The position numbers were made by a program, and so were the translations under genes. DNA of 64,000 bases from Acanthaster planci (lineage: Eukaryota; Echinodermata; Asteroidea; Valvatida; Acanthasteridae). Positions 36,001 to 40,986 of the stretch are shown one piece after another; positions within the stretch are counted from its first letter, which is position 1, and each line of letters begins with the position of its first letter. Below the pieces are notes generated by a model that did no database searches, was not told where the DNA came from, and saw nothing but the letters and a program-made list of their open reading frames with translations. The stretch is taken from the NCBI RefSeq assembly GCF_001949145.1, contig NW_019091428.1:844622-908621 (forward strand), read 5' to 3'.

Positions 36001-36359
36001 TGGTCACACCCGCCCAGCTCCGGCTCCACGCCCAGTGGCGGGAGGTGGAGTCGCAGTTCCACCAGTACCGCCGGCCCGTGGAAGAGGAGATCCTGGTGGA
36101 GCGGACAGTCACCACCATCCAGGCCACCTACCGGCTGGACAAGACCCTGCAGGCTGGTTCTGGGGCCGAGGTGGAAGCCGCGGACTCCGCCGTCCGCTCC
36201 CCTGAGGGGGCAGAGTCGGTGTCCACGGCCGTCCTGGAGTTCCTGGAGGAGGTGGAGCGGGTCTGGGTCAGGATTCAGGAGGTGATGAAGGAGCTGGAGA
36301 CCAGGGAGTTGAATGGTGGGGCATTTGACAGTTTCTCCCTGCAGGAGGATCGGCTCAAG
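1..36359 (+). CDS. DMD: dystrophin, central rod region (20 exons, both ends outside window)
   Basis: This gene encodes dystrophin, the submembrane cytoskeletal rod protein that links actin to the dystroglycan complex. The exons, joined at GT-AG borders, give about 1588 codons (exon 18 needs one base restored). These read as consecutive spectrin-type three-helix repeats, with conserved Trp positions (for example LQERWQDV in exon 3, LNQRWEDV in exon 17, HAQWREVES in exon 20). The segment aligned from memory to human dystrophin exons 18-42 (about residues 737-2039, repeats R4-R16) matches without rearrangement. The clearest stretches are VIKTGRSIV and LNALKLQYNQLG in exon 14 and QWREVESQFHQYRRP in exon 20. 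The actin-binding N terminus and the WW/ZZ C terminus are outside the window. Invertebrates carry one gene ancestral to dystrophin and utrophin, so the symbol is used for that ancestor. Two Ig-receptor genes lie antisense inside intron 19. Confidence 0.95.
501..588 (+). CDS. DMD: dystrophin exon 2 (human exon 19 equivalent, 88 bp)
   Basis: The acceptor is tcccccacag and the donor gtaaga. The exon is 88 bp, the same length I recall for human DMD exon 19. It starts in phase 0 and ends in phase 1, the only non-zero phase in the window, as in human. It encodes TLERDLNERKARVKNV and on to TQTRL, a helix of repeat R4. Confidence 0.93.
1129..1370 (+). CDS. DMD: dystrophin exon 3 (human exon 20 equivalent, 242 bp)
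   Basis: The acceptor is tctccctcag and the donor gtgagg. At 242 bp it equals human exon 20. It completes the codon split from the previous exon, then reads EGTSTEPIRHSLENLQERWQ and on to QLDQCR. It spans the R4/R5 junction and has the helix-C Trp (ERWQDV) and a helix-A Trp (QAWLEE). Confidence 0.95.
1959..2112 (+). repeat. imperfect duplication of the exon-4 acceptor region
   Basis: A segment beginning tagacaccgcaggt...tagcctg occurs at about 1959-1988 and again at 2019-2048. The sequence cactcccaggctaagtag at 2004-2021 resembles the true acceptor cttt-ccccaggctaagcag ending at 2112. The upstream copy is a usable-looking 3' splice site in the same phase (90 bp apart), but codes Ala-Lys-stop. 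Confidence 0.7.
2103..2429 (+). CDS. DMD: dystrophin exon 4 (human exons 21+22 fused, 327 bp)
   Basis: The acceptor is ctttccccag and the donor gtatga. The 327 bp equal the sum of human exons 21 and 22 (181+146), with no intron at that junction. The exon encodes AKQKEMTINSHRLERL to LEDQLQKYK in phase 0-0, with the repeat Trp in RQSWEAAR and TSWLQS. An upstream look-alike acceptor at 2011 would give an in-frame TAG three codons in. Confidence 0.95.
3161..3376 (+). CDS. DMD: dystrophin exon 5 (human exon 23 equivalent)
   Basis: The acceptor is atcttttcag and the donor gtcagt. It is 216 bp, phase 0-0 (human exon 23 is 213 bp). It encodes ELQSTIQQQQPNYDFVNKTG to ELKLWQ. The sequence stays open downstream of the donor to about 3697, but that part is not dystrophin-like and the donor with the next phase-0 exon is preferred. 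Confidence 0.93.
4116..4229 (+). CDS. DMD: dystrophin exon 6 (human exon 24 equivalent, 114 bp)
   Basis: The acceptor is ggtctgtcag and the donor gtaggc. It is 114 bp, identical in length to human exon 24, phase 0-0. It encodes DEVNGLKSWMAEVDTFLSAE and on to LEQGQ, with the helix-A Trp typical of a spectrin repeat. It is too short to stand out as an open frame. Confidence 0.92.
4535..4720 (+). repeat. SINE-like fragment with tRNA-type box B
   Basis: The sequence ggttcgaatcc at 4607-4617 is a perfect RNA polymerase III box B. A weak box-A-like tggcgcggactgcc lies about 55 bp upstream. This layout is typical of tRNA-derived SINEs. The tail after box B (gcaaccttgtggactcag) resembles SINE bodies in shape only. 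No poly(A) tail or target duplication was identified. Confidence 0.4.
5769..5942 (+). CDS. DMD: dystrophin exon 7 (human exon 25 equivalent)
   Basis: The acceptor is catcccag and the donor gtcggt. It is 174 bp, phase 0-0. It encodes ALTDDIQTLQQNMDNINETG to AREQRQ, with the helix-C Trp in QAKWTQV. Exons 7 and 8 together have 109 codons, the same as human exons 25+26. Confidence 0.93.
6970..7122 (+). CDS. DMD: dystrophin exon 8 (human exon 26 equivalent)
   Basis: The acceptor is ccctttgcag and the donor gtcggg. It is 153 bp, phase 0-0. It encodes SLETAHGMCKKLKDEI to LKKVK. The LNDWLDLTEADY stretch aligns with the HEWMTQAEEEY stretch of human dystrophin. Confidence 0.94.
8189..8503 (+). CDS. 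DMD: dystrophin exon 9 (human exons 27+28 fused)
   Basis: The acceptor is acttctag and the donor gtgagt. It is 315 bp, 105 codons (human 27+28 give 106), phase 0-0. It encodes KAQEDAKDKEPVMAS to AEEISEEID, with repeat Trp in NARWTARRE, DNWRQLK and TVWMEG. The start aligns with RAKEEAQQKEAKV of human exon 27. The human 27/28 intron is absent. Confidence 0.95.
9274..9426 (+). CDS. DMD: dystrophin exon 10 (human exon 29 equivalent)
   Basis: The acceptor is ggtttggcag and the donor gtacag. It is 153 bp, phase 0-0. It encodes ALELAVQKHAVDNLERINKL to KAKEVIAQ, a helical part of about repeat R8/R9. In human DMD the Dp260 promoter lies in the intron that follows. I found no convincing first exon in the matching intron here. 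Confidence 0.92.
10391..10580. mobile_element. fold-back element flanked by 13-bp direct repeats
   Basis: Two 40-bp arms (10404-10443 and 10461-10500) form an inverted repeat with about four mismatches and a 17-bp loop. The sequence aaaccagggatga is exactly repeated at 10391-10403 and 10568-10580, directly abutting the left arm. This looks like a target-site duplication around a 164-bp insertion (10404-10567). The motif gaaacgtcaggccctcc resembles, from memory, terminal segments of Penelope-like retroelements, but no coding part is present. Confidence 0.65.
10694..10855 (+). CDS. DMD: dystrophin exon 11 (human exon 30 equivalent, 162 bp)
   Basis: The acceptor is tgaacattag and the donor gtaggc. 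It is 162 bp, identical in length to human exon 30, phase 0-0. It encodes AKECQQRLENNVQLLQQLEK to DVPSEFE, with LQSWITIVD as the repeat helix-A Trp motif. Confidence 0.93.
11402..11530 (+). CDS. DMD: dystrophin exon 12 (human exon 31 equivalent)
   Basis: The acceptor is tcgtttcag and the donor gtgagt. It is 129 bp, phase 0-0. It encodes QMKSEFEAHETVLSNIDSRA to VEILR. The SEFEAHE start matches the SHEISLEEM region of human repeat R9/R10 in position. Confidence 0.9.
11788..11961 (+). CDS. DMD: dystrophin exon 13 (human exon 32 equivalent, 174 bp)
   Basis: The acceptor is ttgtcttgtag and the donor gtaggt. It is 174 bp, the same as human exon 32, phase 0-0. It encodes KNMDELQHKFRKFQKPSDFE to QQDACM. 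The KFRKFQKP/FE stretch aligns closely with human KFRLFQKP..FE. Confidence 0.95.
11984..12215 (+). repeat. degenerate tandem repeat (ccagt...aactggttttg family)
   Basis: Intron 13 contains about four diverged copies of a unit of roughly 55-65 bp built around aactggttttgtctggttt and gatccagt. For example ctggttttatctggttt, gtggttttgtctggttt, gccagttttgctc and ctggttttgcccagttttg recur in order. Boundaries are approximate. Confidence 0.5.
12504..12836 (+). CDS. DMD: dystrophin exon 14 (human exons 33+34 fused)
   Basis: The acceptor is atttatctcag and the donor gtgagc. It is 333 bp, 111 codons (human 33+34: 109), phase 0-0. It encodes GFYKTLSEIKHEVEYVIKTG and on to NQEVEWCK. This is the best-conserved exon in the window: VIKTGR, NPAELTERLNALKLQYN and LSRKAKKE all have near-identical human counterparts in repeat R11. 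Confidence 0.97.
13671..13853 (+). CDS. DMD: dystrophin exon 15 (human exon 35 equivalent)
   Basis: The acceptor is ggtttggcag and the donor gtgaaa (weak but in phase). It is 183 bp, phase 0-0 (human exon 35 is 180 bp). It encodes KLEHDVRKRQNSMGECKKLA to DRHLQLK, from repeat R12. Confidence 0.92.
14362..14505 (+). CDS. DMD: dystrophin exon 16 (human exon 36 equivalent)
   Basis: The acceptor is tttctctctag and the donor gtgggt. It is 144 bp, phase 0-0. It encodes KYLDQIAEFRHSLGEVKPWL to EELAKCR. The helix-A Trp KPWLAEAERILD aligns with TKWIIQADTLLD of human. Confidence 0.93.
14844..15002 (+). CDS. DMD: dystrophin exon 17 (human exon 37 equivalent)
   Basis: The acceptor is tttgcacag and the donor gtaggt. 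It is 159 bp, phase 0-0. It encodes KLQEESEDLATRVEEIRDQA to EDVCQRAK and ends repeat R13. The GDCRRSTEPDLISLNQRW stretch matches the human GDHCRK..EPQISELNHRF segment. Confidence 0.95.
15533..15598 (+). repeat. 33-bp exact tandem duplication
   Basis: Two identical 33-bp units starting aaatttgtgattgggaga lie at 15533-15565 and 15566-15598 in intron 17. The perfect identity suggests a very recent duplication. Confidence 0.95.
16672..17528 (+). CDS. DMD: dystrophin exon 18 with large Lys/Glu and acidic insertion; one-base frameshift
   Basis: The acceptor is ccattgccag and the donor gtaaga. The exon is 857 bp. Every neighbouring intron is phase 0, so 858 bp (286 codons) is expected and one base is missing. 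It starts EKQLEQKTIIAEMDEAARQQ, runs into nine 15-bp units coding LKEE(R/K), then an acidic, probably disordered linker rich in Glu, Asp, Ser and Thr. It ends with a helical part (AEFHVILEQTNQAIDL, LRPEDFEQDAEQSVQ) that aligns with the end of human exon 38 (LKEEDFNKDM). Human exon 38 has only 41 codons, so about 245 residues are inserted at the R13/R14 junction as a hinge-like segment. As given, the frame meets TGA at 16894-16896. The frame from 16893 onward is open to the donor and joins exon 19 correctly. Confidence 0.9.
16801..16934 (+). repeat. coding minisatellite, 15-bp units (LKEER/LKEEK), one unit a base short
   Basis: There are nine consecutive units of 15 bp, each (Arg/Lys)-Leu-Lys-Glu-Glu with slight variation. 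They begin at 16801, 16816, 16831, 16846, 16861, 16876, 16891, 16905 and 16920. The seventh unit (16891-16904) has 14 bases and shifts the frame. Such charged repeats favour a long rigid helix. Their sequence also makes them prone to replication slippage and to assembly error. Confidence 0.9.
18144..18417. mobile_element. MITE-like dispersed element with cagggttcc ends
   Basis: The block begins cagggttcccagctaccctgg and ends aaggaacccca. The ends are inverted to each other, and the interior is rich in aggaaa/ggaaaat motifs (caccctggaaatcaggg style). A shorter, related-looking stretch starts cagggttcctatgatagtgg near 7359. The family identity is inferred only from this pattern. Confidence 0.5.
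18507..18812 (+). CDS. DMD: dystrophin exon 19 (human exons 39+40 fused)
   Basis: The acceptor is tcccattcag and the donor gtaaga. It is 306 bp, 102 codons (human 39+40: 97), phase 0-0. It encodes DTSEAIDSLQPDVENLIAQG to KEDEDAVK. VENLIAQGETL aligns with VKELLQRGDNL, and PQWSRYQGEVREMEAWLEE with HQWYQYKRQADDLLKCLDD of human repeat R14. A 17.1 kb intron follows. Confidence 0.95.
20820..20874. repeat. short hairpin with AACCCTAAC ends
   Basis: The left arm aaccctaacactcct and the right arm aggagggttagggtt are inverted with one mismatch around a 25-bp loop. A similar arrangement occurs at 52866-52940 (tcaaccctaaccctc ... ctgttagggttaaag), so these may be two copies of one small fold-back family. 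Confidence 0.6.
22780..23026 (+). repeat. 37-bp direct repeats 210 bp apart
   Basis: The segments gggtttgcatgacatacgta... (22780-22816) and gggtttacgtgacatacgta... (22990-23026) match at most positions and contain near-palindromic acatacgtacg/cgtacagtacgt cores. Between them are inverted pieces such as attgggga/tccccagt. It is probably a degraded mobile element. Confidence 0.55.
23141..23507. mobile_element. palindromic MITE-like element, copy 1
   Basis: The element starts aataagctatttgaaagtta and ends actcgcaaaaggctta, imperfect terminal inverted repeats. It is internally symmetrical: gttgctataccttgtgattc on the left arm is mirrored by gaatcacaaggtatagcaac on the right. A second copy of nearly the same length lies at 57339-57704, which argues for a transposed non-autonomous element. 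No transposase is visible. Confidence 0.75.
24774..24779 (-). terminator. candidate poly(A) signal AATAAA, Ig receptor A
   Basis: TTTATT on the + strand gives AATAAA on the coding strand, about 290 nt after the TAA at 25071-25073. It is the first clear canonical hexamer downstream of that gene. Confidence 0.4.
25071..25322 (-). pseudogene. in-frame tail of Ig receptor A beyond the TAG stop
   Basis: Reading on past the TAG at 25323-25325 in the same frame gives 83 more codons to a TAA at 25071-25073. The translation is plainly homologous to the C-terminal tail of the paralogue at 28350-30215: KYPKPAPAKP versus IYPKPAPTKP, LQYADLNLD versus LEYANLNLD, TDAIYSKPNK versus TDAIYAKPNK, and both end QDI-stop. 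There are no other stops or frameshifts. It is an untranslated relic if the TAG is a true nonsense change, or a readthrough extension if it is not. The tail would add an ITIM (LQYADL) and two YxxP sites. Confidence 0.85.
25323..26885 (-). CDS. Ig-superfamily transmembrane receptor A, intronless, ITIM tail cut by TAG
   Basis: This 520-codon open frame encodes a type I membrane protein. Residues 1-30 are a signal peptide (hydrophobic core about 13-26; Met6 is an alternative start). Three Ig-like domains follow: a V-type domain with Cys51-Cys129, Trp73 and DSGAYFC; a second with Cys176-Cys216; a third with Cys270-Cys335 and Trp285. Several N-glycosylation sequons (such as NVT, NCT, NAS) are present. 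Residues about 374-398 form the membrane segment, followed by KRR and a cytoplasmic tail with Y437 (ATYENL), Y469 (DLYAIP) and the block PGFVSLPRNLEPVSSS. The tail stops at TAG where the paralogue has Lys. It lies antisense in dystrophin intron 19, 1.5 kb from its paralogue in tandem. I do not recognise an orthologue. The layout resembles immune-type inhibitory receptors, but ligand and function are unknown. Confidence 0.88.
   Translation of the reverse strand: MDDFNMARVSSQMLPIAFVILIVLLNNCQSFTHHPPREMVVDEGENVTLTCWSDFINITDIRDCESTSTTKLRWLRFAKCNTTAERVVKCNTAQGPFSGRTIVRFDASNQQYSLTIHRTRPEDSGAYFCRLYFSSAEVTFSSNAASLTVNPRPSQNSTCEIHPTQPMAGAPASLNCTLSNKDSANLLARLANLPDCLCQTRGQVLRDTADRKEFTCVAGPDVNSGPTSTVAQDTTCTLTPSTKSPSTKPTISIAPSSVTITEGQTAVFICHSEAMTLSTVDEYTWSLHKGDRTELMVGLLTKEEQAGHFKLGLKGQILEILQVSATDHNKSMIGCTAVMGSVTYRSSQNASLTVMSSNRGDCAGINTSNGDSTVVAVGASLGGLILAIPALVAGIVLLSKRRNSHLRPRNARPSVQELLRRERVTMSVPIAETNATYENLPQNDAHQLQPSPRSQTLAEGTAAPQGDLYAIPNRRGKDIRHFTMTLQTNKATADPGFVSLPRNLEPVSSSSAKQPGTTYA
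26886..28349. other. spacer between the two Ig-receptor genes
   Basis: This 1.46 kb AT-rich spacer should hold the promoter of receptor A and the 3' UTR of receptor B, since both are on the - strand. I see no TATA box I can defend, and no gene. The sequence is rich in catgtac and acatgta motifs. Confidence 0.6.
28254..28259 (-). terminator. candidate poly(A) signal AATAAA, Ig receptor B
   Basis: TTTATT on the + strand reads AATAAA on the coding strand, about 90 nt after the TAA of the receptor B gene. The position is suitable for a short 3' UTR. Confidence 0.5.
28350..30215 (-). CDS. Ig-superfamily transmembrane receptor B with ITIM and YxxP tail, intronless
   Basis: This 621-codon open frame is the full-length paralogue of receptor A. 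The signal sequence core is near residues 26-41 (VPLGMVMATLLC). The first Met gives an unusually long n-region, so Met13 or Met26 may be the real start (30179 or 30140). The three Ig-like domains have Cys64-Cys139 (Trp84, DSGEYFC), Cys187-Cys240 and Cys281-Cys346. A Thr-rich stalk (365-399) precedes the membrane segment (400-424) and a basic stop-transfer stretch. The tail carries Y459 in NPTYENL (NPxY plus YxN), Y488 (DLYAIP), Y551 (RIYPKP), Y585 in the ITIM LEYANL, and Y602 (AIYAKP). By family knowledge ITIMs recruit SHP phosphatases and YxxP sites recruit Crk/Nck-type SH2 adaptors; use here is inferred. The whole protein is in one exon, nested antisense in dystrophin intron 19. Confidence 0.9.
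   Translation of the reverse strand: MQDFTGDYPFGQMEFQTSVAVQTLNMVPLGMVMATLLCQAHSQMFSLQPQDMVVYEGRDVTITCWSARMTAHQSRNCTWPRLRWIKSSSTSEETERVVACYTVEDPFNQRMTTGLDENNEQYHLTIYNVKPQDSGEYFCRMYYPYRFASPVTHDSAKALLKVKRWSPPICQVVSQQLGVGATVVLKCSLSPDDLPGNITWFESPPTNQKRLQTLWLTQPRGQLSIRRILQEMDNMKTFMCVAGFNANGPNCSVTPLNIAPTVSISPSSLTLFEGETAMFTCNLTAISSAAPDKYVWFVTRGDRPTMRVDLTTLDSHRGLYSLSQNAKNLEILEVSSTDFNNTVINCSAFLGQTPYSGVSWLTVLRAPLTTVITTQAATETTATGTYKDNSETTTQTTSTGFIIGGALVIIVLVIIMVLLAQYLIRNMRKGGRQQRPGIQESSREDAAGGSLPLETNPTYENLSDVTRSPAEPASQATKETAGHREDLYAIPNKRRVDIRHFTMTPQTNKASAIPGFVSLPRNLEPVSSSGNKDQMREGTTYAKENKPGRIYPKPAPTKPHSDSSASVSDDIVEPGSQREIDELEYANLNLDHPPREGTDAIYAKPNKGDKGHSKTASTQDI
30216..33531. other. intron 19 between receptor B and the candidate exon
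   Basis: The region holds the probable promoter of receptor B, the assembly gap and unique AT-rich sequence. An open frame of 159 codons on the - strand (31975-32454) has no recognisable domain or codon bias and is not called. A 7-bp stem closed by a cUUCGg tetraloop lies at 33456-33473. Confidence 0.6.
30852..30864. other. assembly gap (13 N)
   Basis: Thirteen undetermined bases follow gtctggtcact. The true gap size is unknown. Confidence 1.
33532..33618 (+). CDS. candidate alternative first exon (hydrophobic N terminus), possibly a short dystrophin isoform
   Basis: An ATG in good context (GCC before it, preceded by an in-frame TAG) opens 29 codons beginning MLLVLSYILAWVALVIALWI and ending SFSAFRP. 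A consensus donor gtaagg follows immediately. The exon length is a multiple of three, so the donor is phase 0 and would splice in frame to exon 20 at 35910. Codon third positions are mostly G/C, like the real exons and unlike the surrounding intron. Vertebrate dystrophin has internal promoters, and the Dp260 isoform starts with a short hydrophobic peptide from its own first exon, so a similar use here is plausible. Alternatives are the first exon of another membrane protein, or chance. A polypyrimidine tract and cag just upstream (33515-33526) also allow it to be an internal exon. Confidence 0.4.
33619..35909 (+). other. intron 19, 3' end
   Basis: This is 2.3 kb of AT-rich intron between the candidate exon and exon 20. 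It contains a T8-G8 tract at 33666-33681 and a polypyrimidine-poor but usable acceptor (cgttgctgcag). No gene is seen. Confidence 0.7.
35910..36359 (+). CDS. DMD: dystrophin exon 20 (human exons 41+42 fused)
   Basis: The acceptor is cgttgctgcag and the donor gtaggc. It is 450 bp, 150 codons (human 41+42: 126), phase 0-0. It encodes ALQEEFDQKQEELQRLMLEG to LQEDRLK. LHAQWREVESQFHQYRRP aligns with LSKRWREIESKFAQFRRL in repeat R15. The inter-repeat spacer VEEEILVERTV corresponds to human VREETMMVMTE and is followed by about 24 extra residues (around AGSGAEVEAADSAVRSPEGA) before repeat R16 starts. The exon ends exactly where human exon 42 ends (EESLK). Confidence 0.96.
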
Positions 36360-38214
36360 GTAGGCAAACATGTCTATTTCCCATTGAGGATGATCAGTGC
36401 ATTGATCAAATTTCTAGGAAACTACCTCGGGCAGGAATCTCCATTGCATGTACATGTACATTGTTTCCTGGTTTTTTTTCATTCACACATTTACCAGTAT
36501 TTTGACCCGGTTTCCATAAAAAGTTTTGCAGAAAGGTATCTGCCTGGATATCAGTTTCACTCTGTATCCTCTCTCACTAGGTCTACAGTTAGAAGAAAGT
36601 GGATTAGAGCTCAAATTATTTCAGAGAAGTCTGTGTTTCTGCAAAAAATATTGATAAGATATAAGATAAAATATGCATAAATTTTCAGTTTAGTTGCTCA
36701 AAAGGTACATTACTTTTGTATGACTCGTATGCCTCTAGCAGTTCTAGGTTTCTTGTACCGGTGCCTACACTTTTTGAAAGCCATGAACAAGACTTGTGCA
36801 TGGCACTGCAAACTGTATGTCTGAATGAAACCCGGCATTGGTATTGTCGTGGCGGACTGTGGCTTTGTTATGCTGCCCTCTGTTGTCTCACTTGTATCTG
36901 TTGTGAGAAGTTGTCTACAGTAAAGTGTACATGATATTTGCACTTTAACCACATAGGGTGCTCATTCTTGCTCTCTGTCTGAGATTGCCTGTCTTACTCT
37001 CGCATCTAGTAGATATATTTTGATGGAAAGTTTTTGGATTCAGCTGTTTTTACTTGCTTTCTACAGAATGCTGAAGTATTTTCAGGATGACAGGAATCAT
37101 CCTTGTGGGTTATCAGGTCCTCAAAATGATACGGTTGAGTGGAATTGGGAAGATGCAAGATGCAAGTTTGTACTTATGTCTGGCAGATGTTACTCTCTGG
37201 TTCTGTGGTGAATACTAGGTGACCTTCATATCCTGTCCAGGCAATGTTGGATTCAGGAGAGTGACATTTAGCTCAGAGTCTTGCGGTTTGCGGTTCCGCA
37301 CCATCAGTGACTGTTTACATTACATGATGCCGAGAAACGCATGTTTACACCTCAGTATTGACTTGCAGGTGTGCATACACTTTCTAAGATGGGGCTACAT
37401 GTACAGTGTATGTTCAGTTAGCTGGGGGTATCTGCCAGCAAAATCCTAGCTTACTTCCAAACAGAATAATGAAATTTAGTATCTTGTGTTATTGCAGGAA
37501 GCATCGCTTCTCCGAGCTTTTTTAATCACCGTGCTTTTGCCCCTTGGGATTTTAAAATTCGACCTCGATTTACTTCACCATAGTTAGACATGCACAATCT
37601 TCTATGAGAGCTGACAGTTTTTCTGGAGTTCAATTTTTTAAAAGCAACTTGTGACAGATAGTATAATAAGACTAGTATGCTGTAGGCTTATGCCAACAGC
37701 ATGGCAACATGTACATGCACTGTTTACCTTTGCATCCATGGATACACAAAGAATTTATTCTTGATGTCAATTTATTCCAACTTCGTGCATGCCTGAGTGT
37801 TCTTGGGTGGACTAAAATACAGTGACTGTAATATAAAAAAGGAATCCAATAATTGCCGTGCAAGCATAAGACATGTTAGCCTTTAGTCTTAAGCCATTCC
37901 TTCTCAATCTAGAATTCTTATTTTAAAGTGACTTTGGGTGGAAAAAGTGGTCCGAGTTGAGAGAGATAATTTCAGAGCATTAGACCTTGCCCCGTGTTGA
38001 GACTTTAATTAAATTGCTGGCCACATCCCTGAAATTAATGTGTAGCCATTACCCAGAAAATTCAGTTGCCTTGGGCAAGAGGGTTCTCAAGAATGTTTGG
38101 TCATATTTGATGACGGGATGCCTTTGCCTGTGTGACTGACACAGGTTTGCACACGTGTTAGTAATTCCGAATTCTGGGCACTGTCCATGCTGTCCGAAGC
38201 CGATCAAGGCACTG

Positions 38215-38350
38215 GTACAATGTACATGTACATGTAGCTGTCCTGGGCTCACTTTCATGTACAGTACATGTACGTACATGTATGAGGAACTTTGTTTTCA
38301 ACTCATCAGAGTTTCTGGGCAGGTGGACACATGTACAATGTACATGTAGC
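38215..38350. repeat. cluster of TACATGTA palindromes
   Basis: The self-complementary motif tacatgta/acatgtac occurs many times within about 135 bp (for example aatgtacatgtacatgtag and tacgtacatgtatg). Smaller clusters occur near 22240, 42710, 52995 and 58410. It is a low-complexity sequence characteristic of this genome. Confidence 0.8.
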
Positions 38351-40920
38351 AAGGTCCGGCCGGCCTAATTAACTGCCCTCGTTAGTCTGCCAGCAAGTCA
38401 GATGATTAACGAGCTGATGTTATTACACCCCTAGAGGAGCGCAGTTAATGAGGTCAGGTTAGTTGGAGGGGTGATCCTGTTGCAAGGAGAGGGATGAATT
38501 GGATATCGGAGAGTAAGTTTGTTGGGAGGTTAGGGTAAAATGAAATGTTAAGATCTGACAGACCTCATTGTGATGTAATACACAACCTCTTTGGGGCAGC
38601 TCCTTGTCTCCAGCCAAAGCAAATAGGAATGTTCCTCTCAAATCCCTCTCAATCACAGGGGTATGGGGTGGGGAGATTCTGCAGGGTGGAATAAAGCAGA
38701 CCCCAGCCCTGATTACTCTTGTATCTGATGTACAGAGAAATGAAGATTGGGGTCTTGGAAACACACTACCGGTAGATTGACTCATACACTGGGACTACTC
38801 TTGAAAAAACACTGCGTTTTGCTACCCAAATGTAGTGAAAAAGAGCAACTGGATAATTTGAAGAAGACAGATGGGGTGCCTTAATTCTTGTCATGTGAAG
38901 CACTTTGCAGCGGGCTAGAATCATTATCTACTCATTATCAAATCATCTTGAAGTAAGGACAGTAGTTGTTAATTGAAAACACAGGAAATATACAATATTG
39001 GAGTTCCAGATATCAGATGATATGGGTACATGTGGGGTGATTTTTTTTTTATGATTTGTAGAATGCAGCTGCTTTTCTTGGGCCTTGGATTGTGAACATT
39101 ACTTTAAAGTGCTTCTGTTCTTGTTCAGATCACAGCTAGTTCCGTGAACAGATTTCCTTGTGGTCTGATTCTCATTTTTGCATCTCCTTTCCAGCAGAGG
39201 CGGCAGGTTCCTGCCAACATTCTGCCATTTTTATTACCTGGCGATTCAGGTGGTCGAAGGAGAGACCAGAAAAATGATTTACCATGGTGGGAGACTGCGG
39301 GACTGAGTTGATTTATGAGCTTGAGGCAACATGTTGGCTGTGGTAATTAAGCGTCGTCAATCTTTGGAGTGTGTTGTGTTTTCCCCGGTACAGCAAATTT
39401 GGGGACTCATGTGGCTTAGTGGCCCATGGTGGGACAGTCTTTAGTCAGGGGTTCATTGGATGCTGCAGACAGAAACAATTTGAGCACTATGAATCAGAAA
39501 TTAAATGCTAACATGAAATTTGTCACAACAGAAATTGATCATTAAAAACGCCGTGGGAGATGGGCTTCACGAAACATAGCCTTTTGAAGGCAGCGTTTGT
39601 TGACTTGGACATGTGTTGTGTGAGTATTACATTGAGTATTAAGATTTTATTAAAATCAGAGTAAGATTCCATAAGTTGAAAAATAAAATAAACATGCACT
39701 CAAGACTTGTGACTAATGAAAGTTCTCAAAAGTGCGAACCTCCCTCTTGATCGCTCCCGGAGTTGAAGCACTTCAAGCATTCTGTGGTTGAAATAAAGGA
39801 AAGAGAGTAGTCTCTGATCCCGAAAGATCCTTGATAAATGATATTTTCTGATCTTATCAGTCGTCATCAGTTGGCGTAGGTGCTAAACTGTTTTCCCAGG
39901 TCGAGCTCCTGTTGACAGGTTTGTCACTGCCCCCAACAGACCCCAATCTCTTCACCCCAGGCCTTGTTTTTACAGATGTTTATAGAATTATGGATAAATA
40001 TCAGTGACTGACTCGTTGAGAGCGTCTGGACAGAATCCTGCAGTTCATTGCCTTTATGACGTTTAGGACTGCTCCTTGCGTACATTGCAAGAGGGGTCTC
40101 TTTTAAGTTCAGCCAGGAGTTGCTGATTCTTGAGAGTGGGAACAGATTTTGATTGTTTTGACTTTTCTCTTTTGTCATCTGATTTAGCGCTACCAACTCC
40201 CTGTGCATTTATCCATACACACATCCTGCACGGAGTGGAATATGTCTCATTCTTGTGATGCAATTTTTAGTTTATTTCATCAAAGAGTCATTTTCAGATA
40301 TTTAGTTATATTAGGCATTATACATGTAGCTTGACCGACAAGCTTTGAAATTGTAGAAAGTTGACAGAGTATTTATTGGAAAACGTGGGCATGTACATAC
40401 TGTTTGTGATTTATTCAGCTGCATTGAAGTAATGTGTCTTGTCCATTACAGTAGCACAAGATACTGTTATCAGATGCCTTGACATTGTGTGAAATTTTAT
40501 AGAATTTATTGGGGAAAAACTCCAGCGCCTAATTCGTTGGAGTGGCTTTTGTGACAGGTGGTATCATGTTACTGCGGCTCCTTCTTAGCACACAATCTAC
40601 CTGTACTCCGATAAACAATCCAGAGAGAAGTGTGCGTGTAGCATTACGGCAGAACGCCCATATTTCGTCCCGGAACGTACTTTTTATTCAGTGTCGCCTG
40701 CTGTGATAACAGTGTAGGATTCCAACCGTAATGAGGGATGATGCCACTTCGATCAAATTACGAGAAGGAGGAATCTGGCAGAGGACCGTCCGTGGCTCAG
40801 TGACAGTAACTGTTTTACATGTGGCTGTTGTGTAGAAAAATCTGTCTTGACAGAGATCTCTGCTTGGACTTCACCATAAAGTGAATTACCTCCCACTGAT
40901 AATTTAAGACTGGTGCTAAG

Positions 40921-40986
40921 CCCTTGTCACAAGTGGCCTTTTCACATTGTAAACCCTTGTCACAAGTGGCCTTTTCACATTGTAAA
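40921..40986 (+). repeat. 33-bp exact tandem duplication
   Basis: Two identical units starting cccttgtcacaagtggcc occupy 40921-40953 and 40954-40986. Confidence 0.95.
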
